64,000 bases of DNA, taken from NCBI RefSeq assembly GCF_035784015.1, contig NZ_JALKOW010000002.1. The stretch is one strand, 5' to 3'. The first letter of the stretch is position 1. Every line of letters begins with the position of its first letter. Positions 42,493 through 50,894 of the stretch are shown piece by piece. This stretch comes from Comamonas sp009360615. GTDB lineage: Bacteria > Pseudomonadota > Gammaproteobacteria > Burkholderiales > Burkholderiaceae_C. The notes beneath the pieces are model-generated. The model had not been told where the DNA came from. It made no database searches and saw only the letters and a program-made list of their open reading frames with translations. Position numbers and translations under genes: made by a program.

Positions 42493-42951
42493 GTAATGTA
42501 GGCAGCAAAAAAGCGCAGGCCATATCTGGCGCTTGCGGTCTAAATTGGCGCGCAAAAAATGCTGCAAGGGGCTTGCAGCCAGGCCTTGCGGCAGGAGGGC
42601 TGGATGAAAATGCAGTACTAAATTCAGCCCTAAAACCCGCCGTGCCTCCTGTATTGCGCGCCACACGGCAGTTAAATCAGATCCACGAGCATATTTGTAA
42701 CAATGCACTATAGCCTACGCACGGTTCATGCCTATGTGCAATGGGTGCGCCTGTTTGTGCAATGACACGGTTTGCAGCCTCGCGTGGCATGGGGCTGCAG
42801 GAAGTCGAGGTTTCTTCAGGCCATGCAGGCCAATGAGTGACGGCTTTCGAGCTGCTGGCTGGAGACGGCTCAGGGTAGGTCAGCGACAGTCGCAGATCGG
42901 CCAGCAACGATCACAGCACAATTTTTAAAGCAGGCATTCAATTTTAATAGT
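42493..42951. other. Spacer upstream of the cassettes without a confident gene
   Basis: About 460 bp. It contains a GCTGCAAGGGGCTTGCAGC hairpin near 42560 and the right 24-bp direct repeat. I see no integron integrase fragment and no frame with a ribosome-binding site. Confidence 0.4.
42881..42904 (+). repeat. 24-bp direct repeat, right copy
   Basis: It matches 40905-40928 in 23 of 24 positions, in the same orientation. The copies bracket the attC cassettes. Confidence 0.8.
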
Positions 42952-43443
42952 TCAAGTATTTGTTACTTGCCGACGCTGCTGTGCATTTGCTCTTGCTTTT
43001 TGATTCCAGAGGAGATGTTTGTCTGATGAAGAATTCCGTTGAATGAGCTCTTCTTCCACTGAAAGTCGCAACGAATCCGGTTCGATAAGTATCCCTGTGA
43101 CCCCTATTTGAGCACCTGCTTCAATTGCGGCACGCACTTGCTGCAACTTCGACTGAGTGCCCGAAGGTGTTGCAAAAAGGTGCTGCGCTACACGAGACCA
43201 GCCGTACTTGCGGCTTCTTTGACCGATGTACATCAGCGTCCATGCCTCATCAGAATTTGCACGCATCCATAGCGCGTAGACATTGATTGGTGACTTTTTG
43301 AGTGACAGCGGAAGCTGATTGTTCTTCAAAACAGCCGTATCGTGATAAACGATAGGGACGGGGGTGGACTCAAGAAGTTGCTTCTGCGCCGTAGCGAGCA
43401 AGGCACTGATATCGAGGTGAAGAGCATCTACTTGATACGTCAT
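42952..43443 (-). CDS. GIY-YIG-like nuclease candidate
   Basis: A 163-aa protein from ATG 43443; GTG 43503, overlapping the upstream gene, is an alternative. The pattern INVYALW followed by MYIGQR, then SRVAQHL with Arg, VEEELIQRN with Glu and a later Asn (WNQKARAN) follows the order Tyr, YIG, Arg, Glu, Asn of GIY-YIG nucleases. The match is by motif order only. Lower GC than the core genes points to transfer. It probably forms a unit with the membrane protein gene immediately upstream. Confidence 0.55.
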   Translation of the reverse strand: MTYQVDALHLDISALLATAQKQLLESTPVPIVYHDTAVLKNNQLPLSLKKSPINVYALWMRANSDEAWTLMYIGQRSRKYGWSRVAQHLFATPSGTQSKLQQVRAAIEAGAQIGVTGILIEPDSLRLSVEEELIQRNSSSDKHLLWNQKARANAQQRRQVTNT

Positions 43444-43484
43444 TTGAGATTTGAGGGGCAGCCGGCTTACAGTACATACGGAGA

Positions 43485-43937
43485 TTAAATGCTTTTCCAG
43501 CACTTCGGATCAAACTTAAATCCCTCTTTCTCAAGCTGACGAAGCTCTTGAAAACTGATGCACTGTTCTTGAATTTCTAACCATGCGCGCTTGAAAGATG
43601 GGAGCGACAAATTTGCTTGGATTCCTGAACACCACGATTTCCATACGGCTTCACTGATACGGCCGCGCTGCCTAAGTGAGACCTGTTCGTTGGATAGGTC
43701 TACGTAGCGATACAACTCGTCAAAAGATTCTTGATACTCAGCCTCCAAAAGCTCTTGCCCGAGCAGGGCCTTTGTTGGGATTCGACTGGCCAACTCACGG
43801 TATTCCTTGGCCAAGCTATCTTCGAACTGTAACTGTGCAATGTTTTTTGCGATACGCAACTGGCTGAATGCAAAGAATACGCCAACAGCGGCAACAGTTG
43901 ATGCACCGGCCGAAACCCATTCAGGAGTAATGTTCAT
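43485..43937 (-). CDS. Membrane-anchored helical protein, partner of GIY-YIG-like gene
   Basis: A 150-aa protein from ATG 43937; longer in-frame starts exist. The N-terminal helix TPEWVSAGASTVAAVGVFFAF is a membrane anchor. The soluble part contains EDSLAKEYRELASRIPTKAL and DLSNEQVSLRQRGRISEAVW and looks all-helical. I have the impression of a widespread uncharacterised family, but I cannot name it. It is co-oriented and close to the nuclease candidate, so a sensor/effector pair is possible; this is inference. Confidence 0.6.
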   Translation of the reverse strand: MNITPEWVSAGASTVAAVGVFFAFSQLRIAKNIAQLQFEDSLAKEYRELASRIPTKALLGQELLEAEYQESFDELYRYVDLSNEQVSLRQRGRISEAVWKSWCSGIQANLSLPSFKRAWLEIQEQCISFQELRQLEKEGFKFDPKCWKSI

Positions 43938-44128
43938 TGGCAAAAAATTAGTAAGAACTATCTGGTGATGTAGGTAGCCAAACATGGAGATTCCAAGAAT
44001 CTCTGAACTATAGAGTACGAACCAATCAATCTGAAATATGGAACTGGCTTCGTCTCGTTCATTGATCCGCCGAACCATCGGAACAAGTGACTGCTTTAGG
44101 CTTTCGTGATCAACGTCCGATCTGGGTC

Positions 44129-44268
44129 GAGGCTGTGTGAAAACTCGAAAAAGTCACATTTTGGGGAGTAGCAAAACCATTCCCGACAGCACGATCGTCG
44201 ATCCTGGATCGATCTGAGAGGTCGATTTCCGAACTGCCATACTCACGAGGGAGTTTTCACACAGCCTC
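44129..44268. mobile_element. MITE with 18-bp perfect terminal inverted repeats
   Basis: GAGGCTGTGTGAAAACTC (44129-44146) and GAGTTTTCACACAGCCTC (44251-44268) are exact inverted repeats bounding 140 bp with no coding capacity. The ends resemble insertion-sequence termini, so this is probably a non-autonomous derivative moved by an IS transposase elsewhere. I cannot name the parent IS family with confidence. Confidence 0.82.
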
Positions 44269-44269
44269 G

Positions 44270-44987
44270 GCCGTGAGCAGCCGATCACATCGAATCATGA
44301 AGGCCTGTTAGCGGGGGCTTGAGTAGCTTATGAGCACGCTGTCACCCAAAAAACGACTAGCTCGTCGTGGGCATCTATCTGAAAAATTTCCCGTAGTTTC
44401 TCGTAATTTTTATACACCCCCTTTTTTGCAGCAACGCCAGTCCTGATGGCGTTTCGAACCGTGCGACCTTCTCGTAATTTGCGACCCGTGAAGCGGGCAG
44501 GCGCGGTGGGGGCGTCATGGCGCGCCATGGGGTTGAGGGACGGCGCTCGACCTCCGGCAGATGGGGGTGCCAAGGGACGGCAGCAGGCCAGGAAATGAAC
44601 AGAGCGGACCTGTGGCGCGAGAAAATGGAAAGTCCAAGGTTGACAGAGAGCGGATGCAAAAAAGGGCGCAAAACGCGCCCTGATCGTTTTGGGACTTGAA
44701 CGCCCTAATTGCGTATTCAGCTCGAACTGACCGCCTGCGCCGACTGTGGCCGACCAGGCTGCTGGTCGTGACCGACTGAGTTCGGCCAGAAGCTGTCGTC
44801 AGACGCCAGGCTGCGAACGGTAGGTTCAGGCTGAAAGCGGAAGGTCGCCAACAGTTGCTTCGCGACCCAAAGCCTTCCCTCTATAGATGTCAAGAAAGGC
44901 TGGGGTGCTTCAGTCCTGTAAAGTCCTAGAGAGATAGAAGCGGTCCTATGGAAGCTTGGATAACGCATAAAAACACGACGGGACAAG
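44270..44987. other. Spacer before the Avs-like gene
   Basis: About 700 bp. It holds a minus-strand terminator at 44658-44680 and a copy of AGTTCGGCCAGAAG near 44780. Short frames at 44328-44573 and 44375-44671 overlap in different phases and lack ribosome-binding sites, so no gene is called. The promoter of the large gene should lie in its last 100 bp. Confidence 0.45.
44658..44680 (-). terminator. Minus-strand terminator between MITE and Avs-like gene
   Basis: GGGCGC and GCGCCC pair, followed on the minus strand by six T. It would insulate the leftward genes from transcripts arriving from the right. Confidence 0.55.
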
Positions 44988-47900
44988 ATGTTGAGCTTGG
45001 ACTTCAAAAATATTCGTGGACATCGAGGAACTCAGAGCGGGGGCTTCGAGGAACTCTGCTGTCAACTGGCCGCGCTTGAGGACCCGGCTATAGGCTCCCG
45101 GTTCATCCGGAAAGGCCCTGGAGCCGACCAAGGCCTGGAGTGCTACCGGACCTACGAGGACGGGCACGAGGTCGGCTGGCAAGCGAAATACTTCATCAAC
45201 GGCTTCGATGACGGACAAATTAAGGACCTGGACGACTCGTTGCAGCGCGCGCTCAACGCCCATCCACTGTTGACAAAATTCGTTGTCTGCCTGCCCATCG
45301 ACCTGCGTGACAACCGGTCCGGCAAGAAGGCCAGCGAAGTTCAACGCTACGCAAAGTGGTGCAAGAAGAGCATCGAAAACGCAGCCGCCAAAGGCCGCAC
45401 AGTCGAAATCGAACTCTTGAGCGCTTCGAGCATCTGCGAGCGCCTTGGGCGCGACGACCCCGCCTACTCTGGACGGGCACGCTACTGGTTCGACACCGTC
45501 AAGTTCAGCTCGGCCTGGTTCCGCGACAAACTCGACGTGCAGCGCCACAACTTGGGTGAGCGCTACAGCCCCGAAAGCCACGTGGAGCTGCCCATCCAGC
45601 AGGCCTTGCAGGCGGTGGCACGCAACCCAGAATTGCTCGCAGCGCCTGCGACGTGGGCGGCCGAGATTACCTACAAGTTGGATGGTGCGATCGGTAACTT
45701 GACGCGAGAAAAGCTGTCGTCTGCTGCCGACCGAGTGCGACAAGCCTGCGATCCACTGCTGCAAAGCCTTGGCGAGCCTCCCGCGGCGTTAGATACGCTG
45801 GTGCCCTTGGAACGCTGGGCGACCTTGGCAACCCTGGTCATTGAAAGCATCTCCGAAGCCCTGGCCGAAGTCGAGGACAAGGTACTCGAGAAGGATCGCT
45901 ACTACCCCCGCAGAGACCTGCTCGACCTCTACTCGGCGGTTGACCATGTCCGCGAGGAGATTGCGAGCGTGCGCTGGCAACTCATGAACAAGCGCGAGCT
46001 GGTCATCTCGGGTCCAGGTGGCATCGGCAAATCGCATCTCATCGCTGACTTCGGACACAAGCAGCTTGAAGCAGGTCGCCCTTTCATCCTGATTCTCAGT
46101 GGGAGCCTGACTGATGGAGACCCGTGGGAGCAAATCCGAGGTCAACTTGACTTGGCGCATGTCACAAATGCCGACTTACTGGGCGCTCTCGACGCTGCCG
46201 CAGAGGCCGCTGGCTGTCGGGCAGTGCTGGCCATAGACGCTCTCAACGAGCGGCATGGCATCTCGCTTTGGGAGACGCGCCTGCCAGGGTTCCGTCGACT
46301 GGTGCAAAAGTTTCCACGATTAACGCTGGTGCTGACCGTTCGCAGCACCTACTACCGCTTGCTTCCACTGAAAGATCTGGAGCTCATAGAGCACCCCGGC
46401 TTTGCCGGTCACGCCGGAGCCGCAGCAAAGGTCTACCTCGACCGCCGTGGTATCGCGCGCCCCAGTTCGCCGAACCTCGCAAGGGAGTTCGAGAACCCGC
46501 TGTTCCTTCGAACCTGCTGTGAGTACCTTGACACCGAGAGCCTCAAGCAGTTACCCAAAGGCATGGATGGCGTAACAGCTATCTTTGATTTCTACCTAAC
46601 GGCAGTGGCAGACAAGGTCCAGAGGGAGCTAAAGCTCATCCCAGAGCTGAAGATTCCGCACACTGCGTTAGAGAAGTTCCTGGAAGCCTGCGCATCCAAC
46701 GGCGACGGCGGGAGCCTTCCCATGGAAGACACCATCAAGCTGCTAGACGGCGTTCACAACTCGGGTGGCTACACGGACCGCAGTCTTTTTTCTGCCTTCA
46801 TCTCAGAAGGGGTGCTCACGCAAGACGTCGAATGGCAGCCTGGGGGGGGGCGCAAAGAGATCATCAGATTCACGTTCGAGCGGCTGTCGGACCACCTGCG
46901 TGCCAAGAGGCTCATTGCCCAGATTGACCGAGCTGACGTCAAAGGCTCGTTCCGACGTGCGCCACTGGTGACTTACTTTGAACCGTTCGAGAGCTGGCGA
47001 TTTGCTGGAGTCATCGAGGCCCTGGCAGTGCAACTGCCGGAGGAGTTCGGACTTGAACTGTTCGATGTGCTGCCCAAGGGGGGCATCGACGACCCTTCAC
47101 TCAGCGATTCTTTCGAGAATTCGCTGGCATGGCGGCGTCCACAGGCATTCACAAGCCGAACAGTCGAATGGGTTACCAAGCTCTGTAAGGCCACTGACCG
47201 CTCAGCATATGACTTGATGCTGCTGGTTAGCACCGAGCCTGAGAACCCATACAACGCCAACTGGCTACACAAGGACCTGTGGCCGCGTCCTATGCCGCAG
47301 AGAGACGCTGTCTGGTCGGTGTTTCTGGCGCATGATGACTTGGACGAGGGCGGCGCGGTCGTTTCGCTCATCGACTGGGCCTGGGATGCTGACGCCAACG
47401 AAGTCGACGAACAGCGCCTGTGGCTTGCGGTGGTCACACTAACCTGGTTCTTGTCAACCAGCAATCGTGCTGTGCGCGACCGCGCCACCAAGGCACTCGT
47501 AAACCTTCTTTCCTGCAAGCTCAGTCACGCGGCGAACCTCATTGACCAATTCGCCGACGTCGACGACTCGTACATCACCGAGCGCCTTCTCGCCGCTTGC
47601 TACGGCGCGGCGATGCAGGGCATGGACCGCGCCCGTTGCAGGGGACTCGCTGCTTCGGTCTGGAGGAACTATTTTGCAGAAGACAAGCAGCCGCCGTTGA
47701 ACCTGATGGCCCGGGACTATGCTTTCGGTGTCCTGCTCTACGCTCAGGCCGCAGGCCAGTTGCCGGTAGAAGTCGACATCGACGCATGCAGGGCCAAGTT
47801 CAAATCCGCATGGCCACTGGAACCTGTGTCGGATGAGGATCTCAAGAAGTACAGCAAGAGGGGGTACGGAGACTCGATTTGTTCATCTACGAACGAGCAC

Positions 47901-49469
47901 GGAGACTTCGGCAACTACACCTTGCGCGGTTGGTTGCACGACATCGTGAATGTGCCACGCGCCCATGCGGGCAGCACCACCAAGGAACTATTCGAACGCT
48001 GGGAGGATGTGTTGATAGACAAGGGTACCAGCGAGCAGCTAGAAGCCTATCTTGAGCTGCGTCGACAGACGGTCAAATACTGCTCACGCCCTATGCGCTT
48101 TTCACTCACTGAGAAAAGCACGGGCGAGTCCGAGCGTCTCTGGACCGAGGTCAACAAAGCCAACCAAGCGTTCAAGGAGACGCTGTCCAAAGAGCTACGG
48201 ACCGAATATGGCGAGTTCGCGGAGCATCATCTTCTGGAGTCAGCTCGCATGCGAGTCGACAACAAACGTCCGTCGGAGGTAGACCATGGCCCTGTGAGGC
48301 GGTGGATTTGCGAGCGTGCGCACAAGCTCGGCTGGACCGAAGAGCTCTTCGAGAAGTTTGAGAGGAGCGGGCATATCAGCAACGGTAGGATGGGCAAACA
48401 TCGAGTGGAGCGCATCGGCAAAAAGTACCAGTACATAGCACTTGCTGAAGTGACAGCCCGCATGACCGACAACCTAGCGATGTGTTCATGGCATGACGAC
48501 GGTAAGCTGAGGACGTTCGAGCCAGGTCCGCGAGGTCGTGATATGAAGAGGGACCTAGACCCATCCCTCCTAGTTCGAAGCACCCTCAAAACCGGCTGGG
48601 CGGCGACACCAGTCACATGGTGGACCCCGTCTGCTCCTCGACTGCCGTCTGGAGACACCGACCTGCTCCTGGCATGGGTGCAGGTCGAGAGCGACCTGTG
48701 CAACGATGTCGGTCAAATCGAGGTGGTCAGCCCCGATGCCGAGCGTTGGCTGACAGTCTACGGCTTTCGTCGCTGGGCCGTGCCGGGCCAAGGAAGGCGC
48801 ACGCACGCCGACGCCTGGTCGCGCATCAGCTGTCTAGTCACCGATCTTGGCAACGGCTCCAGGCTGGCGAAAGAACTGCTTGGTAGGCATCGCGGCGACG
48901 TATCTCGCCTGTGGGAAAGCGACACCCTGCTCCCGTTCCTGGGCGAGCATGGATGGCTTGACCCTCAACCAATCGAGCTGGAGGCGAATGTCAATGCTGG
49001 CATCAAGACGCCGTATGCCGGCATCGTGGAATCGCTGAGCGCTGAAGGCAGCGACAATGACAACTCCGTCGACGAAGGGTTCACGCTCTACCTGCCGTCA
49101 TCAGGTGTTATCAAGGCGTTGGACTTGCATCTGCGAAGCGGAAAGGCTCCGGAGTATGTTGATGCCGGCGGAGCCCTCCGGTGGCAGGACCCGTCACTGC
49201 GATGGCGTGGTTCTGAGGCCGGTGTTGCGTCTTGCGACTACTTCCTGAGCAAGCTGGCGAGCGCGGGGCTGGAACCCGTATGGGTACTGGCCGGCGAGAA
49301 GAATGTCTATGCAGGCCAGGACGTCGGGGTGTCCATGGGAGGGTTCGGCGGCTCCCTGTACCACACCACCGCCTTCGCAATGGATGCCGGAGTCCTGAAG
49401 TCCTTCGGTACGCGGACCGAGTTCCATGCACCGAGTGCAGAACAACTAGAAAAACTGAAGGCGCGGTGA
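44988..49469 (+). CDS. Avs-like STAND NTPase with N-terminal PD-(D/E)xK-type nuclease motif
   Basis: A 1493-aa protein. Residues 18-70 have a Cap4/Mrr-like nuclease pattern: FEELCCQLA, Asp47 in GPGADQGLE and Gln65-Ala-Lys67 in VGWQAKYF. An ATPase core follows, with Walker A GPGGIGKSHL (about 342-351), Walker B VLAIDALNE (about 412-420) and an Arg in LVLTVRSTYY (about 448-457). The remaining 1000 residues are a helical sensor-sized region with HRVERIGKKYQYIA at about 1135. Effector-NTPase-sensor order and size match antiviral STAND (AVAST/Avs) proteins, which detect phage terminase or portal and trigger DNA degradation. Its own strand and spacer indicate a separate transcription unit. The subtype and activity are not shown. 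Confidence 0.72.
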   Translation: MLSLDFKNIRGHRGTQSGGFEELCCQLAALEDPAIGSRFIRKGPGADQGLECYRTYEDGHEVGWQAKYFINGFDDGQIKDLDDSLQRALNAHPLLTKFVVCLPIDLRDNRSGKKASEVQRYAKWCKKSIENAAAKGRTVEIELLSASSICERLGRDDPAYSGRARYWFDTVKFSSAWFRDKLDVQRHNLGERYSPESHVELPIQQALQAVARNPELLAAPATWAAEITYKLDGAIGNLTREKLSSAADRVRQACDPLLQSLGEPPAALDTLVPLERWATLATLVIESISEALAEVEDKVLEKDRYYPRRDLLDLYSAVDHVREEIASVRWQLMNKRELVISGPGGIGKSHLIADFGHKQLEAGRPFILILSGSLTDGDPWEQIRGQLDLAHVTNADLLGALDAAAEAAGCRAVLAIDALNERHGISLWETRLPGFRRLVQKFPRLTLVLTVRSTYYRLLPLKDLELIEHPGFAGHAGAAAKVYLDRRGIARPSSPNLAREFENPLFLRTCCEYLDTESLKQLPKGMDGVTAIFDFYLTAVADKVQRELKLIPELKIPHTALEKFLEACASNGDGGSLPMEDTIKLLDGVHNSGGYTDRSLFSAFISEGVLTQDVEWQPGGGRKEIIRFTFERLSDHLRAKRLIAQIDRADVKGSFRRAPLVTYFEPFESWRFAGVIEALAVQLPEEFGLELFDVLPKGGIDDPSLSDSFENSLAWRRPQAFTSRTVEWVTKLCKATDRSAYDLMLLVSTEPENPYNANWLHKDLWPRPMPQRDAVWSVFLAHDDLDEGGAVVSLIDWAWDADANEVDEQRLWLAVVTLTWFLSTSNRAVRDRATKALVNLLSCKLSHAANLIDQFADVDDSYITERLLAACYGAAMQGMDRARCRGLAASVWRNYFAEDKQPPLNLMARDYAFGVLLYAQAAGQLPVEVDIDACRAKFKSAWPLEPVSDEDLKKYSKRGYGDSICSSTNEHGDFGNYTLRGWLHDIVNVPRAHAGSTTKELFERWEDVLIDKGTSEQLEAYLELRRQTVKYCSRPMRFSLTEKSTGESERLWTEVNKANQAFKETLSKELRTEYGEFAEHHLLESARMRVDNKRPSEVDHGPVRRWICERAHKLGWTEELFEKFERSGHISNGRMGKHRVERIGKKYQYIALAEVTARMTDNLAMCSWHDDGKLRTFEPGPRGRDMKRDLDPSLLVRSTLKTGWAATPVTWWTPSAPRLPSGDTDLLLAWVQVESDLCNDVGQIEVVSPDAERWLTVYGFRRWAVPGQGRRTHADAWSRISCLVTDLGNGSRLAKELLGRHRGDVSRLWESDTLLPFLGEHGWLDPQPIELEANVNAGIKTPYAGIVESLSAEGSDNDNSVDEGFTLYLPSSGVIKALDLHLRSGKAPEYVDAGGALRWQDPSLRWRGSEAGVASCDYFLSKLASAGLEPVWVLAGEKNVYAGQDVGVSMGGFGGSLYHTTAFAMDAGVLKSFGTRTEFHAPSAEQLEKLKAR

Positions 49470-49856
49470 AGCGCATACAGGCACGACTTGGTCGACCTAC
49501 TGTCTCAATCCACTACGTTACGTGTGCCCGTCACCCGGAGGGCTACCCTTGAAGCACACCGCGGCCAGCCAGTTGTTCATGCTGAGCCAACAGTGGCGGC
49601 TGACCATTGATGAAGGCTGGAGAACAAATTTGCACAGGGCGCATCCTGCTACTGGACAAACTGGAAATTGAGGCGTGAGCCTTCTGTGCACCGTTCGACT
49701 GCTTTTGGGCGTTGGGTTCGGAGAAGCGAAGGACAGCAATCGCTGAGAAGCTGTCATCCGCGTGACCTTCAGGAGTGGCGGCTCCGGGTCGATTGCTGCT
49801 GTTGGTTAGAGCATGCCTACATCTCATGTTGCATGCAGGTCAAGGAAGAGCAGTCT
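49470..49856. other. Spacer between the Avs-like and repressor genes
   Basis: Some 390 bp between two converging genes. I see no frame with a ribosome-binding site and no strong terminator hairpin. Confidence 0.4.
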
Positions 49857-50546
49857 TCAAAACACCATGGAATCGGGTCCAACTGAGCCAGCCACCCGGC
49901 AGATGCATTCCACTTCCTCTTTGGGGATAGTCATGGGGGCGTAGCCATTGTTGATGCTCAGCAACTGGATCTCATCGCCACGGATCCAGTTCAGTTCCTT
50001 GAGCAGGCATTTGCCGTTGTGCAGCTTGACCACCACGTCACGGCCTGGCTGGGCTTCGATGCTGGGGGTGATGACCACGAATTCTCCGGCGCGGTAGCGG
50101 GGGTGCATGGAGTCTCCCTTGATGCGCAGGGCATAGGCTTGAGGGTCTCCTGTCCAGTATTCCACCCAGCCGTCGGGAGTGGTGTCTTGCACTAGGTAGC
50201 CATCGTCTCCGCCGCGCACGCTTCCGGTAATCGGAACTCTTCTTGATTTCTTGAGTTCTAGGGCTGGCTCTACATTTGAGTGCTCTGCGATCACGAGGCG
50301 GTCGCCTGGGGGCAACTCTCTGGGGCCTATTCCTTCAGCAAGCCACGCTGGCGAGACAGTTAGGTTGTATGCGCGGCACAGCGCTTCGGCGTACGACCTT
50401 TCCATGCTGGCAACCTTTTCCGGCATGCTGAACCAAGCGGTGACCGTTGGCGCCGATACGCCGCAGGCGTGCGCAATGGCCGCACGCAACCCCCGCTTGT
50501 GCGGCAGCGGGAAGCAGTAGGCCATTCGATCTTGTAACGTAGTCAT
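49857..50546 (-). CDS. CI-like phage repressor (S24 family)
   Basis: A 229-aa protein. The N-terminal helix-turn-helix (AIAHACGVSAPTVTAWF, about 24-40) binds DNA. The C-terminal LexA/CI S24 peptidase-like domain has Ser in GDSMHPRY (about 145) and Lys in CLLKELN (about 182), implying RecA-stimulated self-cleavage and induction by DNA damage. The start codon at 50544-50546 touches the first of three operator sites, as in lambda cI. Alternative Met8 (50525) is possible. It should keep the lytic genes silent. Confidence 0.92.
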   Translation of the reverse strand: MTTLQDRMAYCFPLPHKRGLRAAIAHACGVSAPTVTAWFSMPEKVASMERSYAEALCRAYNLTVSPAWLAEGIGPRELPPGDRLVIAEHSNVEPALELKKSRRVPITGSVRGGDDGYLVQDTTPDGWVEYWTGDPQAYALRIKGDSMHPRYRAGEFVVITPSIEAQPGRDVVVKLHNGKCLLKELNWIRGDEIQLLSINNGYAPMTIPKEEVECICRVAGSVGPDSMVF

Positions 50547-50607
50547 TAGCGTAGCCTAACAATATATTCATTAGCCATGGCTTGTTTTAATTAATAGCCT
50601 GAGCTAA
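50546..50607. promoter_or_regulatory. Right operator cluster OR: three repressor-type sites
   Basis: TTAGCGTAGCCTAA (50546-50559), TTAGCCATGGCTTG (50571-50584) and ATAGCCTGAGCTAA (50594-50607). Successive sites start 25 and 23 bp apart. The same half-sites form the cluster at 40274-40333. Confidence 0.8.
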
Positions 50608-50610
50608 TAT
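50582..50610 (+). promoter_or_regulatory. Candidate early promoter PR
   Basis: TTGTTT (50582-50587) and TAATAT (50605-50610) are 17 bp apart. The -35 overlaps the middle operator site and the -10 the last one. Transcription should start about 50617, which is the A of the cro ATG. Confidence 0.6.
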
Positions 50611-50616
50611 TTGTGC

Positions 50617-50877
50617 ATGAACGCACCCGCAGTCCAAGTTATTGAGGCCCTCGGCGGCACCGCAGCCGTGGCTCGAATCTTCAAAATCGCCATGCCGAGT
50701 GTTACTGCCTGGAAGGAAGTTGGGATTCCACCGGCGCGAATGATGTTCCTACGCCTTGCTCACAAGAAGGCGCTGGCTCGCATAGATCTGCAGGCTGCTA
50801 CAGCCCAAAGGTCGCGGCAAGGCGCAGAGGTACATGGCTGCGCCAGCGCCTCTGCAAAAGAGGCGGGCAATGAATAA
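50617..50877 (+). CDS. Cro/YdaS-type regulator
   Basis: An 86-aa protein whose first 55 residues form a helix-turn-helix: VIEALGGTAAVARIFKIAMP then SVTAWKEVGIPPARM, as in Cro/YdaS proteins. It faces the repressor gene across OR. There is no ribosome-binding site, and the predicted transcript would begin at or next to the start codon, so the mRNA may be leaderless. It is the first gene of the rightward early operon. Confidence 0.82.
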   Translation: MNAPAVQVIEALGGTAAVARIFKIAMPSVTAWKEVGIPPARMMFLRLAHKKALARIDLQAATAQRSRQGAEVHGCASASAKEAGNE

Positions 50878-50894
50878 GTCATTTGATTTGCAAT

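Noticed and set aside
42486..42700. A third complete attC or an attI with intI remnant upstream of cassette gene 2
   Set aside because: Only the GTTAGGC core is present; I found no R'' partner within normal length, no complementary arms and no integron-integrase-like frame.
42952..43937. Restriction-modification system
   Set aside because: No DNA methyltransferase or specificity subunit is present near the GIY-YIG-like gene.
44328..44671. Short minus-strand frames of 81 and 98 codons next to the MITE
   Set aside because: They overlap in different phases, have no ribosome-binding site and show no domain-like character.
49543..49827. 94-codon minus-strand frame between the Avs-like gene and the repressor
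   Set aside because: No ribosome-binding site, Ser/Pro-rich shadow-like composition, no recognisable domain.
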